Shown here: positions 51,303-59,270 of the stretch, piece by piece
Numbering within the stretch: the stretch's first letter is position 1
Layout of the letters: every line of letters starts with the position of its first letter
Assembly (NCBI GenBank): GCA_035268885.1
Contig: DATFKA010000136.1
Coordinates: 49,497-113,496, forward strand
Reading direction: 5' to 3'
Length of the DNA stretch: 64,000 bases
Source: DATFKA01 sp035268885
GTDB lineage: Bacteria > Bacteroidota > Bacteroidia > Chitinophagales > Saprospiraceae
Notes under the pieces: generated by a model
What the model saw: only the letters and a program-made list of their open reading frames with translations
Databases searched by the model: none
What the model was told of the DNA's origin: nothing
Position numbers and translations under genes: made by a program

Positions 51303-51340
51303 AAAGCAGGAAGTCCTATTTTTTTAGGGCTTCCTGCTTT
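51303..51340 (+). terminator. Rho-independent terminator after the sigma factor
   Basis: AAAGCAGGAAG-CC faces GG-CTTCCTGCTTT with a T-rich loop, a stem of about 14 pairs, followed by TTATT. It closes the lpxK-GT2-sigma operon. Confidence 0.85.
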
Positions 51341-51400
51341 TTATTCCGAATAAAATTTTATTATTGTAAGACAAACTAACCAAATTAGTAAACAGCGCTT

Positions 51401-53212
51401 ATGGAAGTAACACGCCTTTTTGAATTTATCCAATATCAGAAACAGAACCATCCGCTGGAGCGTGCCTTTGGCCACCGTATCAACGGCGAATGGAAATACT
51501 ACAGCACGGATGAGATCATTGACCTGGCCAATAAAGTAAGTCGGGGCTTACTAAAACTGGGCGTAGAGAAAGGAGATCGCATTGCACTCATTGTATACGA
51601 AAACCGTCCGGAATGGATTATCATGGATATAGGTATCCAACAGATCGGTGCCATTAACGTGCCCGTTTATCCCACGATAAGTCCGGGAGAATACGAATAC
51701 ATCTTTAACGATGCCAGTGTCAACTATTGCTTTGTAGGTATTGATGATCTCTACGACAAGGTAGATACCGCCCGGCCCAATATTCCTACTTTAAAAGACA
51801 TTTATACCTTTGATCATCAGGAAGGTCGAAAGTACTGGGAGGACATCTTCTCCGACGAAGGGCAAGCAGAGGTAGAATCCCGTATGGCCGACATAAAACC
51901 GAATGAGCTGGCTACCCTTATCTACACCTCAGGTACGACCGGCCAGCCCAAAGGTGTCATGCTTTCTCATAACAACATCGTCAGCAATGTGCGTGATGTA
52001 GGGGAGATCTTCCCCATCTCTGCGGGCGACCGGGCACTGAGTTTTCTACCCATCTGCCACATTTTCGAACGGGCTGCTTCCTATGCTTATACCAGTCACT
52101 CCATAGAAGTCTCCTTTGCCGGGACCAGCAACCTGGGCGGGGACGATGGTGACCTAAAAGCGACACAGCCCCACTTTTTCACGACCGTGCCACGACTGCT
52201 AGAGAAGGTCTACGAGAAAATCTATAACAAGGGATTAACCCTGAGTGGCCTAAAAAGAAAACTCTTCTTCTGGGCCCTGGATCTTACCAAAGATTACGAA
52301 ATAGATCAGTCCAAGGGTCTGCAAATGCGCATTGCGGATGCGCTGATCTTTAGTAAATGGCGCGAAGCCCTGGGCGGCAACGTCAAAGGTATTGTCTCCG
52401 GAGCAGCCGCCTGTCCCACTAAAATTAAACAGGTCTTCTCCGCAGCGGGTATACCTATCCGCGAAGGATATGGACTAACGGAGACTTCTCCAGGTTTGGC
52501 GATCGGTCGCTTTTCCAAAGGCGGAGCTGTCATGAATGCCATCGGACCCAGCCTGAAGAGTGTAGAGCTAATGATCGACGCTTCCGACGGAAATTACCGG
52601 CCCGGAGAGGGTGAAATACTCGCTAAAGGCCCGAACATCATGATGGGGTACTTCAATAAGCCAGAAGCAACGGCTGCCGTCACGAAAGAGATTGACGGTG
52701 AGAAATGGTTCTGTACCGGCGATGTGGGTACCTTGGTGAAAGGACCTACGGGAGAGGATTTTCTAAAAATAACGGACCGCAAAAAAGAACTACTCAAAAC
52801 CTCCGGTGGCAAATACGTAGCCCCCGCCCCGATCGAAAACAAGCTCAAAGAAGACTTTTTGATCGAGCAGGTCATGGTTGTGGGAGAAAAGAAGAAATTC
52901 GTCTCTGCGCTAATTGTACCGGCCGAAGAAGCCCTGCAGGACTGGTGCCGAAATAATGATGTCGAATGGACCAGCATGGTGGAAGTAGTGCAAAACCCTA
53001 AGGTAGTGGCCGCTTTTCAAAAAGCAGTGGATGAGGCCAACCCGCATTTTAGCAAAACGGAGAAAATCAAGAAGTTTACGCTGGTCCCTGGTCCCTGGGA
53101 ACCCGTGAAAGCCGATGGGTCAAAAGCGGAACTTACCCCTACGCTAAAACTAAAGCGCCGGGTGATCATCGAAAAATATGACAGTATGATTGACGATATC
53201 TATGACGTCTAA
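51401..53212 (+). CDS. Long-chain acyl-CoA synthetase (AMP-forming)
   Basis: A 603-residue ANL enzyme activating fatty acids with ATP and CoA. The ATP loop is LIYTSGTTGQPKGVMLSHNN (about residues 167-186); YGLTETSPG is the A5 motif, with the later GDVGTLVKGPTGEDFLKITDRKKELLKTSGGKYVAP for A7-A10 (the final loop lysine is in the KTSGGKYVAP block). It belongs to the ACSL/FAA-like branch. A terminator is present on each side, so it is transcribed alone. The gene at 45832-46935 is a shortened paralogue. Confidence 0.95.
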   Translation: MEVTRLFEFIQYQKQNHPLERAFGHRINGEWKYYSTDEIIDLANKVSRGLLKLGVEKGDRIALIVYENRPEWIIMDIGIQQIGAINVPVYPTISPGEYEYIFNDASVNYCFVGIDDLYDKVDTARPNIPTLKDIYTFDHQEGRKYWEDIFSDEGQAEVESRMADIKPNELATLIYTSGTTGQPKGVMLSHNNIVSNVRDVGEIFPISAGDRALSFLPICHIFERAASYAYTSHSIEVSFAGTSNLGGDDGDLKATQPHFFTTVPRLLEKVYEKIYNKGLTLSGLKRKLFFWALDLTKDYEIDQSKGLQMRIADALIFSKWREALGGNVKGIVSGAAACPTKIKQVFSAAGIPIREGYGLTETSPGLAIGRFSKGGAVMNAIGPSLKSVELMIDASDGNYRPGEGEILAKGPNIMMGYFNKPEATAAVTKEIDGEKWFCTGDVGTLVKGPTGEDFLKITDRKKELLKTSGGKYVAPAPIENKLKEDFLIEQVMVVGEKKKFVSALIVPAEEALQDWCRNNDVEWTSMVEVVQNPKVVAAFQKAVDEANPHFSKTEKIKKFTLVPGPWEPVKADGSKAELTPTLKLKRRVIIEKYDSMIDDIYDV

Positions 53213-53232
53213 GCAGAGCTAGCTAGAAGTAC

Positions 53233-53274
53233 AATAAGGCTGAATAAGCAGATACTGCATTATTCAGCCTTATT
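53233..53274 (+). terminator. Rho-independent terminator of the acyl-CoA synthetase
   Basis: AATAAGGCTGAATAA (53233-53247) pairs perfectly with TTATTCAGCCTTATT (53260-53274), a 15-bp stem, followed by T7. It is a very strong terminator for the plus-strand gene. Confidence 0.93.
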
Positions 53275-53292
53275 TTTTTATACCACTACTCA

Positions 53293-53415
53293 TTATCCGA
53301 TAAACCGGAAGTTGTAGTTGTATACGTATACGATCAGGATCAAAAACAAAAGAAGACCTATAAAGCCGAATAAGAGACAATATCCTTTGCGGCCAGCATT
53401 ATTAACATCTGCCAT
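53293..53415 (-). CDS. Forty-residue single-pass membrane protein
   Basis: A short open frame on the minus strand starting at ATG 53413-53415: MADVNNAGRKGYCLLFGF and then IGLLLFLILIVYVYNYNF, ending with RFIG. Residues 1-11 are polar and basic, followed by a ~20-residue membrane helix and a short tail, giving an inside-to-outside orientation by the positive-inside rule. No known family was recognised. The gene sits in a 374-base spacer between two strong terminators, with a 16-bp palindrome 37 bases upstream. Its shape is that of a regulatory small membrane protein. Confidence 0.55.
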   Translation of the reverse strand: MADVNNAGRKGYCLLFGFIGLLLFLILIVYVYNYNFRFIG

Positions 53416-53451
53416 TGTAAAGCGAATTTAGTTAAAACCTAAGATAAATAA

Positions 53452-53467
53452 GGCTACCTAGGTAGCC
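53452..53467. promoter_or_regulatory. Palindrome upstream of the 40-residue protein
   Basis: GGCTACCTAGGTAGCC, a perfect 16-bp palindrome, 37 bases before the small gene's start. It could be an operator or the base of a short hairpin. Confidence 0.4.
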
Positions 53468-53524
53468 AGTATATTCCTGCAAAGATGAAGAAAAAATCAC
53501 GAATGACCAAAGGTTCATTTACAC

Positions 53525-53558
53525 AAAAGCCTCATCGGGCGTTCCCGATGAGGCTTTT
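53525..53558 (-). terminator. Rho-independent terminator of the PpiD/SurA-like gene
   Basis: AAAAGCCTCATCGGG (53525-53539) pairs perfectly with CCCGATGAGGCTTTT (53544-53558) around a CGTT loop. It lies 28 bases past the stop of the minus-strand gene 53587-55746, with T4 on that side. Confidence 0.85.
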
Positions 53559-53586
53559 ACATTTCCTTTGTATTCAGAACAGCCGA

Positions 53587-55746
53587 TTAATAGAAGGCTG
53601 CGCGATTATCTTTGATCTTGGCATTTTCTCTCAAAGTTGCCATCAGTTGATTAGCAACGCGGGTACGAGCCGTAGCGTTGTATTGCTGACGCAATTGAGG
53701 AATATTAGCGGTAGCCGATTGCGGGGCGGTCTTAGAAAGTACCGAGACCATATATACGCCCGTATTTCCAACAATAGGAGCGGAAGATTGTCCTTCTGAC
53801 AATTTAAAAGCTTCGCCCACCAGCTTCGGCTCGTTTCCTACATCCTGCAGGAAAGAAGTATTGAAACTTACATTATTCAGCGTATCTACACTGGCACCAT
53901 AAGCACTGGCCGCTGCAGTTAAGGACTGCCCCTGGAGGGCCTGGCTCAGCATTTCTCCTTTCTTGATATTCGCCACAGCGGGCTCAATATCATTGCGTAC
54001 ATCCTCTACCGAGGGCAAGCCCGGCTTCATGATATCGCTCAGGGCAACTACCAGATATTGATTGTCGAAGTAGCGCACCGGATCGGAAAATTCATAAACG
54101 TAAGAGGCCACTTTGTCCAGTTTAGAATCACCACCGAAAGCCCATTTGACCATCTCTCTGGAAGTAGATCCAGCAGGAATGGTGAAACCCACCTGATAAG
54201 CATTGGCATCAAAAGCATTAGTCGTCTCTACCGACAAAGCTGGGTTTTCACCCGCCGCAGCCCTCATTTTTTCCAGCGTGCGATTATCGGTCATAAAGGC
54301 GAATGCCTCATTGTATTTTTCTTTTTGGGTAGATTCACTGGGAACCATTTCTTCCTGGACAAAACCCAGTAAATAACCCGCTTCGTTCGACTCGTATTTC
54401 TTACCGGTCACTTCGACCAGGTGCATACCAAATTGGGTAAGAACCGTATATAATTCACCCTGCTCCGCCTCGTAGAAGATCAGATCATTAAAGGGCTTGA
54501 CCATCGCGTTCAGACCAGCGTAACCCAGATCTCCACCTTCTTCCTGCGCGACCACATCATCGTTGTACTGATCATTCATGGCCGCAAAAGTAGTTGTACC
54601 CGACTCGATCGCTGTCTTGATGGAATCAATACGATTCTGTGATGCTGGCAGACTGGATGGATCCTGTGGATTAACGCGCAGTAAGATATGACGGGCCCGT
54701 ACAGAGTCTGGCAGCGTCATTTTGTCCATAACTTTTACAGCTCTAAAGAAATCCTGTTCGAAGTAAGGCCCGTACACTTCTCCGACTTCCAATCCTTCGA
54801 TTACCCCCTGTAAGGCTGGAGAAAGCTGACTCGCTTTCTGGTAAGCGCCCGGGAATAACCCCTGATTACGCTCTACAAAGGCCGTATCGTTTTCCGCCTG
54901 CGCAAAATCATTGGCCAGCTCCTGTACCGTTTCGCGAACGGCTGCTGTATCTTCCTCAGTAGCTTCTACATTAAAAGCCACGTAACTCAGTTGACGCATT
55001 TCTTCTTCCCGTTCAAATTGTTCGGCATTATCGTTTAGATAAGCTTTGAAATCGGCATCGGAAAGAGAGACTTCTGAATTATCGACCTCATCAAAAGGTA
55101 CTTTTACATAGGCGAAAGATATCGTCTGATTCTGCATCGCGCCCATATCTTCTGCCATCCAGGATGGTGTGTACATCCCTTTTGCCACTAATGTATTCAG
55201 CTTTGTCTGCAGACGATCCTTAATGATAAGATTCTCCTGGTGTCTCCAGATAGCACGAAAGTTGGGCGACAGTTGACCATTGGTGATCGCCGCATCGATA
55301 CCCCCGTTTTTGATAATATCTTGCAGTTGATTCAACTGTTGTACATTCGGCATACCCGGTGCCTGTGGATTGGGGAAATTCTGAATAACAATGGGGCTGT
55401 AGGAAGGGCCAAATTGAAGCATATTCAGTTCTTCTACCGGCACCCCTAATCCCATTTTTGAGGTACGTTGTTCGAGAATTGTGTTCTCTACAAAGAAATT
55501 CCACAAATCATTACGCTGCGCGTAGACATCATTAGAGCCACTCAGCACCAAATTCTCCACACGATTAAATTCCTGAAGGCTGATATCTTCTCCGTTAACC
55601 TTACCAATGTTAGAGGTCTGAGAGCCCATACCCTGGTTCGGCCCTGATATCAACATATCCTGAACGATAAAACCACCCAAACCCAGGGCGATTAGGGCAA
55701 CCAGTATCCAGGAACCTTTTTTCCTAATTTGACCAATCAATGCCAT
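53587..55746 (-). CDS. Membrane-anchored peptidyl-prolyl isomerase (PpiD/SurA-like)
   Basis: A 719-residue protein with one N-terminal membrane helix (WILVALIALGLGGFIVQDMLI). SurA-N-type helices follow to about residue 210. The parvulin domain (about residues 348-445) reads ARHILLRVNPQDPSS..FAAMNDQYNDDVVAQEEGGDLGYAGLNAMVKPFNDLIFYEAEQGELYTVLTQFGMHLVEV, the usual rotamase pattern. A second, degenerate parvulin-like unit may be present near 585-690. It helps outer membrane and secreted proteins fold in the periplasm. It is monocistronic, with a terminator. Confidence 0.92.
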   Translation of the reverse strand: MALIGQIRKKGSWILVALIALGLGGFIVQDMLISGPNQGMGSQTSNIGKVNGEDISLQEFNRVENLVLSGSNDVYAQRNDLWNFFVENTILEQRTSKMGLGVPVEELNMLQFGPSYSPIVIQNFPNPQAPGMPNVQQLNQLQDIIKNGGIDAAITNGQLSPNFRAIWRHQENLIIKDRLQTKLNTLVAKGMYTPSWMAEDMGAMQNQTISFAYVKVPFDEVDNSEVSLSDADFKAYLNDNAEQFEREEEMRQLSYVAFNVEATEEDTAAVRETVQELANDFAQAENDTAFVERNQGLFPGAYQKASQLSPALQGVIEGLEVGEVYGPYFEQDFFRAVKVMDKMTLPDSVRARHILLRVNPQDPSSLPASQNRIDSIKTAIESGTTTFAAMNDQYNDDVVAQEEGGDLGYAGLNAMVKPFNDLIFYEAEQGELYTVLTQFGMHLVEVTGKKYESNEAGYLLGFVQEEMVPSESTQKEKYNEAFAFMTDNRTLEKMRAAAGENPALSVETTNAFDANAYQVGFTIPAGSTSREMVKWAFGGDSKLDKVASYVYEFSDPVRYFDNQYLVVALSDIMKPGLPSVEDVRNDIEPAVANIKKGEMLSQALQGQSLTAAASAYGASVDTLNNVSFNTSFLQDVGNEPKLVGEAFKLSEGQSSAPIVGNTGVYMVSVLSKTAPQSATANIPQLRQQYNATARTRVANQLMATLRENAKIKDNRAAFY

Positions 55747-55818
55747 TATTACTGTATTTTTTCAATTTCTAAATCAATGCTGTAAGATCTTTTTAAGGAC
55801 CTGCTGCTCAAAGGCTTG

Positions 55819-55826
55819 CAAAGATA
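55819..55826 (-). promoter_or_regulatory. -7 element of the PpiD-like gene
   Basis: The minus strand reads TATCTTTG, matching TAnnTTTG, about 72 bases before the start. No clear -33 was seen. Confidence 0.4.
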
Positions 55827-55993
55827 GTTTTATTTATGAGAAAGGAAAAACTTCCTTTACACTATTAACATTACAAAAATCCCTGCAAATGTACGCTGTT
55901 TAGGCCGTTAGACAAAGCTAAATTTAGCCTTAGTGCTAAAAAAATCCGGCATTTTTACGAATTCTGCGTTTATTTGTCCTGAAATAGTCCTTT

Positions 55994-56686
55994 ATGAAGC
56001 ACTTACCCAACTTAATTACTGCCGGAAACCTGCTACTGGGTTGTCTCGCCGCCGTTCGCTTCTGGGAGGGCAACTACCGCCTGGCTCTGATTTTTTTTAT
56101 TCTCGCCTTATTAATGGATTGGCTCGATGGATTCACGGCCCACCTCTTACAGGCCCATTCGGAAATCGGCAAGCAGCTCGATTCGCTGGCCGATATGGTC
56201 ACCTTTGGTTTCCTGCCCGGTTTGCTTTGGTACACTTTATTTGTCCGAGCCGGATTACCCCTCTGGGCCGGCTTCGGTTTCGTCTATACCGTCGCCGCCG
56301 CTTTCCGGCTGGCCAAATTCAATGTAGACCAAACGCAGCGTACGGATTTTTCCGGCTTACCCAGTCCGGCGGCAGCTATGTTTAGCCTGGGTTATTTTTA
56401 TTGGTGGCAGCAGGATGTGGCCGGCTTTCGCCAAATACTGGAGCAACCTATCTGCCTGTTTCTCTTTTTGGTCCTCGCCAGTGGCTTTATGGTCGTCAAC
56501 TTACCCATGTTTAGCCTTAAAATAAAGCGCTGGACCTGGGAGGGTAATGCGATTAAATTTATCTTTGCGCTGGCTGCTATACCCGTATTGCTGATTTGGA
56601 AAATAGCCGCCCTACTCCCGCTTATCGGGATGTATATTTTGATTTCTCTGCTAAAATGGCTTTTTTGGAATAAAATTAACAGCTAG
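55994..56686 (+). CDS. pssA: CDP-diacylglycerol-serine O-phosphatidyltransferase-like
   Basis: A 230-residue CDP-alcohol phosphatidyltransferase with about six membrane helices. The motif D(x)2DG(x)2AR(x)8G(x)3D(x)3D appears as D42..D45-G46..A49-H50..G59..D63..D67; the arginine is His50. The four aspartates that bind two metals are all present. The following DMVTFGFLPGL is typical of the PssA type, so phosphatidylserine is the likely product. It is followed at 35 bases by purS and then rsmI. Confidence 0.88.
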   Translation: MKHLPNLITAGNLLLGCLAAVRFWEGNYRLALIFFILALLMDWLDGFTAHLLQAHSEIGKQLDSLADMVTFGFLPGLLWYTLFVRAGLPLWAGFGFVYTVAAAFRLAKFNVDQTQRTDFSGLPSPAAAMFSLGYFYWWQQDVAGFRQILEQPICLFLFLVLASGFMVVNLPMFSLKIKRWTWEGNAIKFIFALAAIPVLLIWKIAALLPLIGMYILISLLKWLFWNKINS

Positions 56687-56721
56687 TTCGCCAGGCTGAT
56701 TCTGTAACCGAAATTTTAGGA

Positions 56722-57045
56722 ATGAAGTTTACTGCCGAAATTCAGATAATGCCCCTTCCGGAGGTCATCGAACCGCAGGGTAGAACACTGCAAAAGCATA
56801 TCCATCAATTACCCATTGAAGGTATACAAAGGGTCCGGATTGGCAAATTGGTCCAGCTGGAAGTACAGGCGGACTCAGAGCAGACGGCCCACGACATCGT
56901 GACAAAAGCCTGCGAAAAACTACTGGTCCACCCTCTTATCGAAAGTTATTCCTTCGCTCTGCAATTGAAAGAGGAATTTACCGCCGAAGAGGCCGAATCC
57001 GAAGAAGTAGCCGATCATCCGGAAGTGACCAGCGAAGAAGAATAA
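56722..57045 (+). CDS. purS: Phosphoribosylformylglycinamidine synthase subunit PurS
   Basis: A 107-residue protein. The first ~83 residues match PurS: FTAEIQIMPLPEVIEPQGRTLQKHIHQLPIEGIQRVRIGKLVQLEVQADSEQTAHDIVTKACEKLLVHPLIESYSF, the small dimeric subunit that links PurL and PurQ in the FGAM synthase complex. The last ~20 residues are an acidic tail (EEFTAEEAESEEV...) not needed in the family. The other subunits are not in the window. It lies 9 bases before rsmI. Confidence 0.93.
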   Translation: MKFTAEIQIMPLPEVIEPQGRTLQKHIHQLPIEGIQRVRIGKLVQLEVQADSEQTAHDIVTKACEKLLVHPLIESYSFALQLKEEFTAEEAESEEVADHPEVTSEEE

Positions 57046-57054
57046 ATCCAACCT

Positions 57055-57723
57055 ATGCTCTACGTCATTCCTACACCGATCGGTAATCTTGAGGATATCA
57101 CCCTGCGGGCTATTCGTTTGTTGGGGGAGGTAGACTTTATTCTGGCTGAAGATACTCGTACTTCCCAGAAATTACTGCAACACCTCGAGCTGGATACACC
57201 ACTCAAAGCTTTCCATGCCCATAACGAGCATAAGGTACTCGAGCAGTATTTACAGGCCCTTCAAAATGGTCAGCAGATCGCACTGATTTCCGATGCGGGC
57301 ACCCCCGGCATTTCCGATCCGGGCTTTTTACTGGTACGGGCCTGCGCCCAAAAAGATATCCCCGTGGTGGTCCTACCCGGACCGACCGCACTGATTCCCG
57401 CTCTGGTCGCCTCCGGACTGCCGGCCGATAAATTTCACTTCGAAGGCTTTCTGCCCCACAAAAAAGGTCGCCAGACACGCCTGAAATACCTGGCAGAACT
57501 CCCCGTCACCTTCCTACTCTACGAATCGCCTTACCGCCTGATCAAATGCCTGGGCCAACTGGCTGAACACTGCGGTCCCGAACGCCCCGCCGCCGTCTGC
57601 CGTGAACTCAGCAAACTTCACGAAGAGATCAGGCGCGGCACGCTTCAGGAACTAAAAGAATATTACGAAGGCCCCGGTGTAGACAAAGGGGAGATCGTGA
57701 TTGCCGTGGCTGGAAAATCCTAA
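57055..57723 (+). CDS. rsmI: 16S rRNA (cytidine1402-2'-O)-methyltransferase
   Basis: A 222-residue tetrapyrrole-methylase-fold enzyme that 2'-O-methylates C1402 of 16S rRNA with SAM. Motifs: PTPIGNLEDITLRAI at the start, AEDTRTSQKLL, ISDAGTPGISDPG and LPGPTALIPALVASGLP, FHFEGFLP and then YESPYRL. The length is slightly short of the E. coli enzyme but complete for this family. It is the third gene of the pssA-purS-rsmI run and ends in a bidirectional terminator. Confidence 0.95.
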   Translation: MLYVIPTPIGNLEDITLRAIRLLGEVDFILAEDTRTSQKLLQHLELDTPLKAFHAHNEHKVLEQYLQALQNGQQIALISDAGTPGISDPGFLLVRACAQKDIPVVVLPGPTALIPALVASGLPADKFHFEGFLPHKKGRQTRLKYLAELPVTFLLYESPYRLIKCLGQLAEHCGPERPAAVCRELSKLHEEIRRGTLQELKEYYEGPGVDKGEIVIAVAGKS

Positions 57724-57755
57724 GTAAAATGGAAAGGTTCAAAGTGAAGCCATTG

Positions 57756-57792
57756 AAAAAGCTCCTCCGCCTAAACGACAGAAGAGCTTTTT
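57756..57792. terminator. Bidirectional terminator between rsmI and lpd
   Basis: AAAAAGCTC (57756-57764) pairs with GAGCTTTTT (57784-57792). The A-run on one side and T-run on the other make it usable from both strands, which fits the convergent genes. Confidence 0.8.
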
Positions 57793-57815
57793 GCGTAAGC
57801 CGGTATCTCTAAGCC

Positions 57816-59216
57816 CTATACGTGCAGGGCCCGATTACCTGTTGCCGCCAGCGCCGCTTCTTTCACCGCCTCGGCGTAAGTCGGATGCGCGTGTGACATG
57901 CGGGAAATATCCTCAGCCGATGCTCGGAACTCCATGGCCGTCACGGCCTCCGCAATCAGATCAGCCACCCGAGGACCGACCATGTGAACCCCCAGTACTT
58001 CGTCTGTATCGGCATGCGACAGGATTTTCACCATCCCTTCGGTATCCATACTGGCCCGGGCGCGCCCCAGGGCTTTCATTGGAAATTTCCCCGATTTGTA
58101 AGGGGTGCCGGCTTCTTTGAGTTGTTCCTCGGTCTGTCCGACTCCAGCCACTTCGGGCCAGGTATAGACCACTCCGGGAATCAGATTATAATCGATATGT
58201 GGATGCTCTCCGGCCATAACTTCAGCGACAAAGACACCCTCTTCTTCGGCTTTGTGAGCCAGCATGGCGCCCTTAATTACATCGCCGATGGCATAGATAT
58301 TATCCACTTTCGTTTTCAATTGCTCGTCTACCTCGATGCGGCCACGATCATCCGTATCCAGCCCCACTTTATCCAGACCCAACTTATCGGTGTAAGGCAC
58401 ACGACCGATCGCCACCAGACAATAATCGGCATCTAAAGTGAAGGTCTCGTCCGAGTCGCGCTTTTGTACTTCTACTTTTACTTTGGTTTTTAAGGCTTCG
58501 ACCTTGGTTACCATGTGTTTGAGGTGAAATTTCACCCCTAGTTTCTTCAAAGCACGCCGCAGCTCCTTTCCACAATCTTTATCCATACCCGGAATAATGC
58601 TATCCAGGTATTCGACTACTTCTACTTCGGTACCCAGGCGAGCGTAAACCGACCCGAGTTCCAGACCGATCACTCCGCCTCCGATGATGACCATGCGCTT
58701 GGGCACCTTGGTAATTTCCAGGGCTTCGGTAGACGTAATGACCCTTTCGCCGTCGTAATTAAAGGCATCCGGCGTATTCGGCTTGGAGCCGGTAGCAATG
58801 ATCACCTTATCCGTTTTGACCTCCTCGCTGCTCCCATCTTCTTTTTCTACCTTGATGGTATTCGCATCTACAAAGGAGCCCCAGCCATTAAAGACGTCGA
58901 CTTTGTTCTTTTTCATCAGAAACTCAACGCCCTTTACGGTCTGCTCTACCACTTCGCTTTTGCGCTTAATCATTTGTGGCATATTGACCTTAAGGTCTTT
59001 CAGTTCTATTCCATGCTCTTTAAATTTTTCTACCGCGGCGTGGTAGTGCTCCGAAGAGTCGAGCAAGGCTTTAGAAGGGATGCATCCCACGTTTAGGCAG
59101 GTGCCACCCAGTTCTTTTTTCTCGATAATGGCTGTTTTCATGCCCAGTTGAGCACAGCGGATGGCAGCTACGTATCCTCCGGGGCCAGCGCCGATGATTG
59201 TTACGTCGTATTGCAT
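57816..59216 (-). CDS. lpd: Dihydrolipoyl dehydrogenase
   Basis: A 466-residue FAD/NAD flavoenzyme (E3). The FAD loop is IIGAGPGGYVAA, the redox disulfide GGTCLNVGCIPSKAL, the NAD fold VIIGGGVIGLELG, the FAD-binding AIGDVIKGAMLAHKA, and the catalytic His-Glu pair in HAHPTYAEAVKEA. It regenerates lipoamide in pyruvate, 2-oxoglutarate or branched-chain dehydrogenase complexes, or the glycine cleavage system. None of these partners is adjacent, so it is a stand-alone gene. PSP1/RicT and HolB precede it on the same strand. Confidence 0.96.
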   Translation of the reverse strand: MQYDVTIIGAGPGGYVAAIRCAQLGMKTAIIEKKELGGTCLNVGCIPSKALLDSSEHYHAAVEKFKEHGIELKDLKVNMPQMIKRKSEVVEQTVKGVEFLMKKNKVDVFNGWGSFVDANTIKVEKEDGSSEEVKTDKVIIATGSKPNTPDAFNYDGERVITSTEALEITKVPKRMVIIGGGVIGLELGSVYARLGTEVEVVEYLDSIIPGMDKDCGKELRRALKKLGVKFHLKHMVTKVEALKTKVKVEVQKRDSDETFTLDADYCLVAIGRVPYTDKLGLDKVGLDTDDRGRIEVDEQLKTKVDNIYAIGDVIKGAMLAHKAEEEGVFVAEVMAGEHPHIDYNLIPGVVYTWPEVAGVGQTEEQLKEAGTPYKSGKFPMKALGRARASMDTEGMVKILSHADTDEVLGVHMVGPRVADLIAEAVTAMEFRASAEDISRMSHAHPTYAEAVKEAALAATGNRALHV

Positions 59217-59270
59217 TTGTTTGTTTTTGTTAGGTTACCCTAAAAGGGTAGTATCGCCGGTTTCGGCGGT

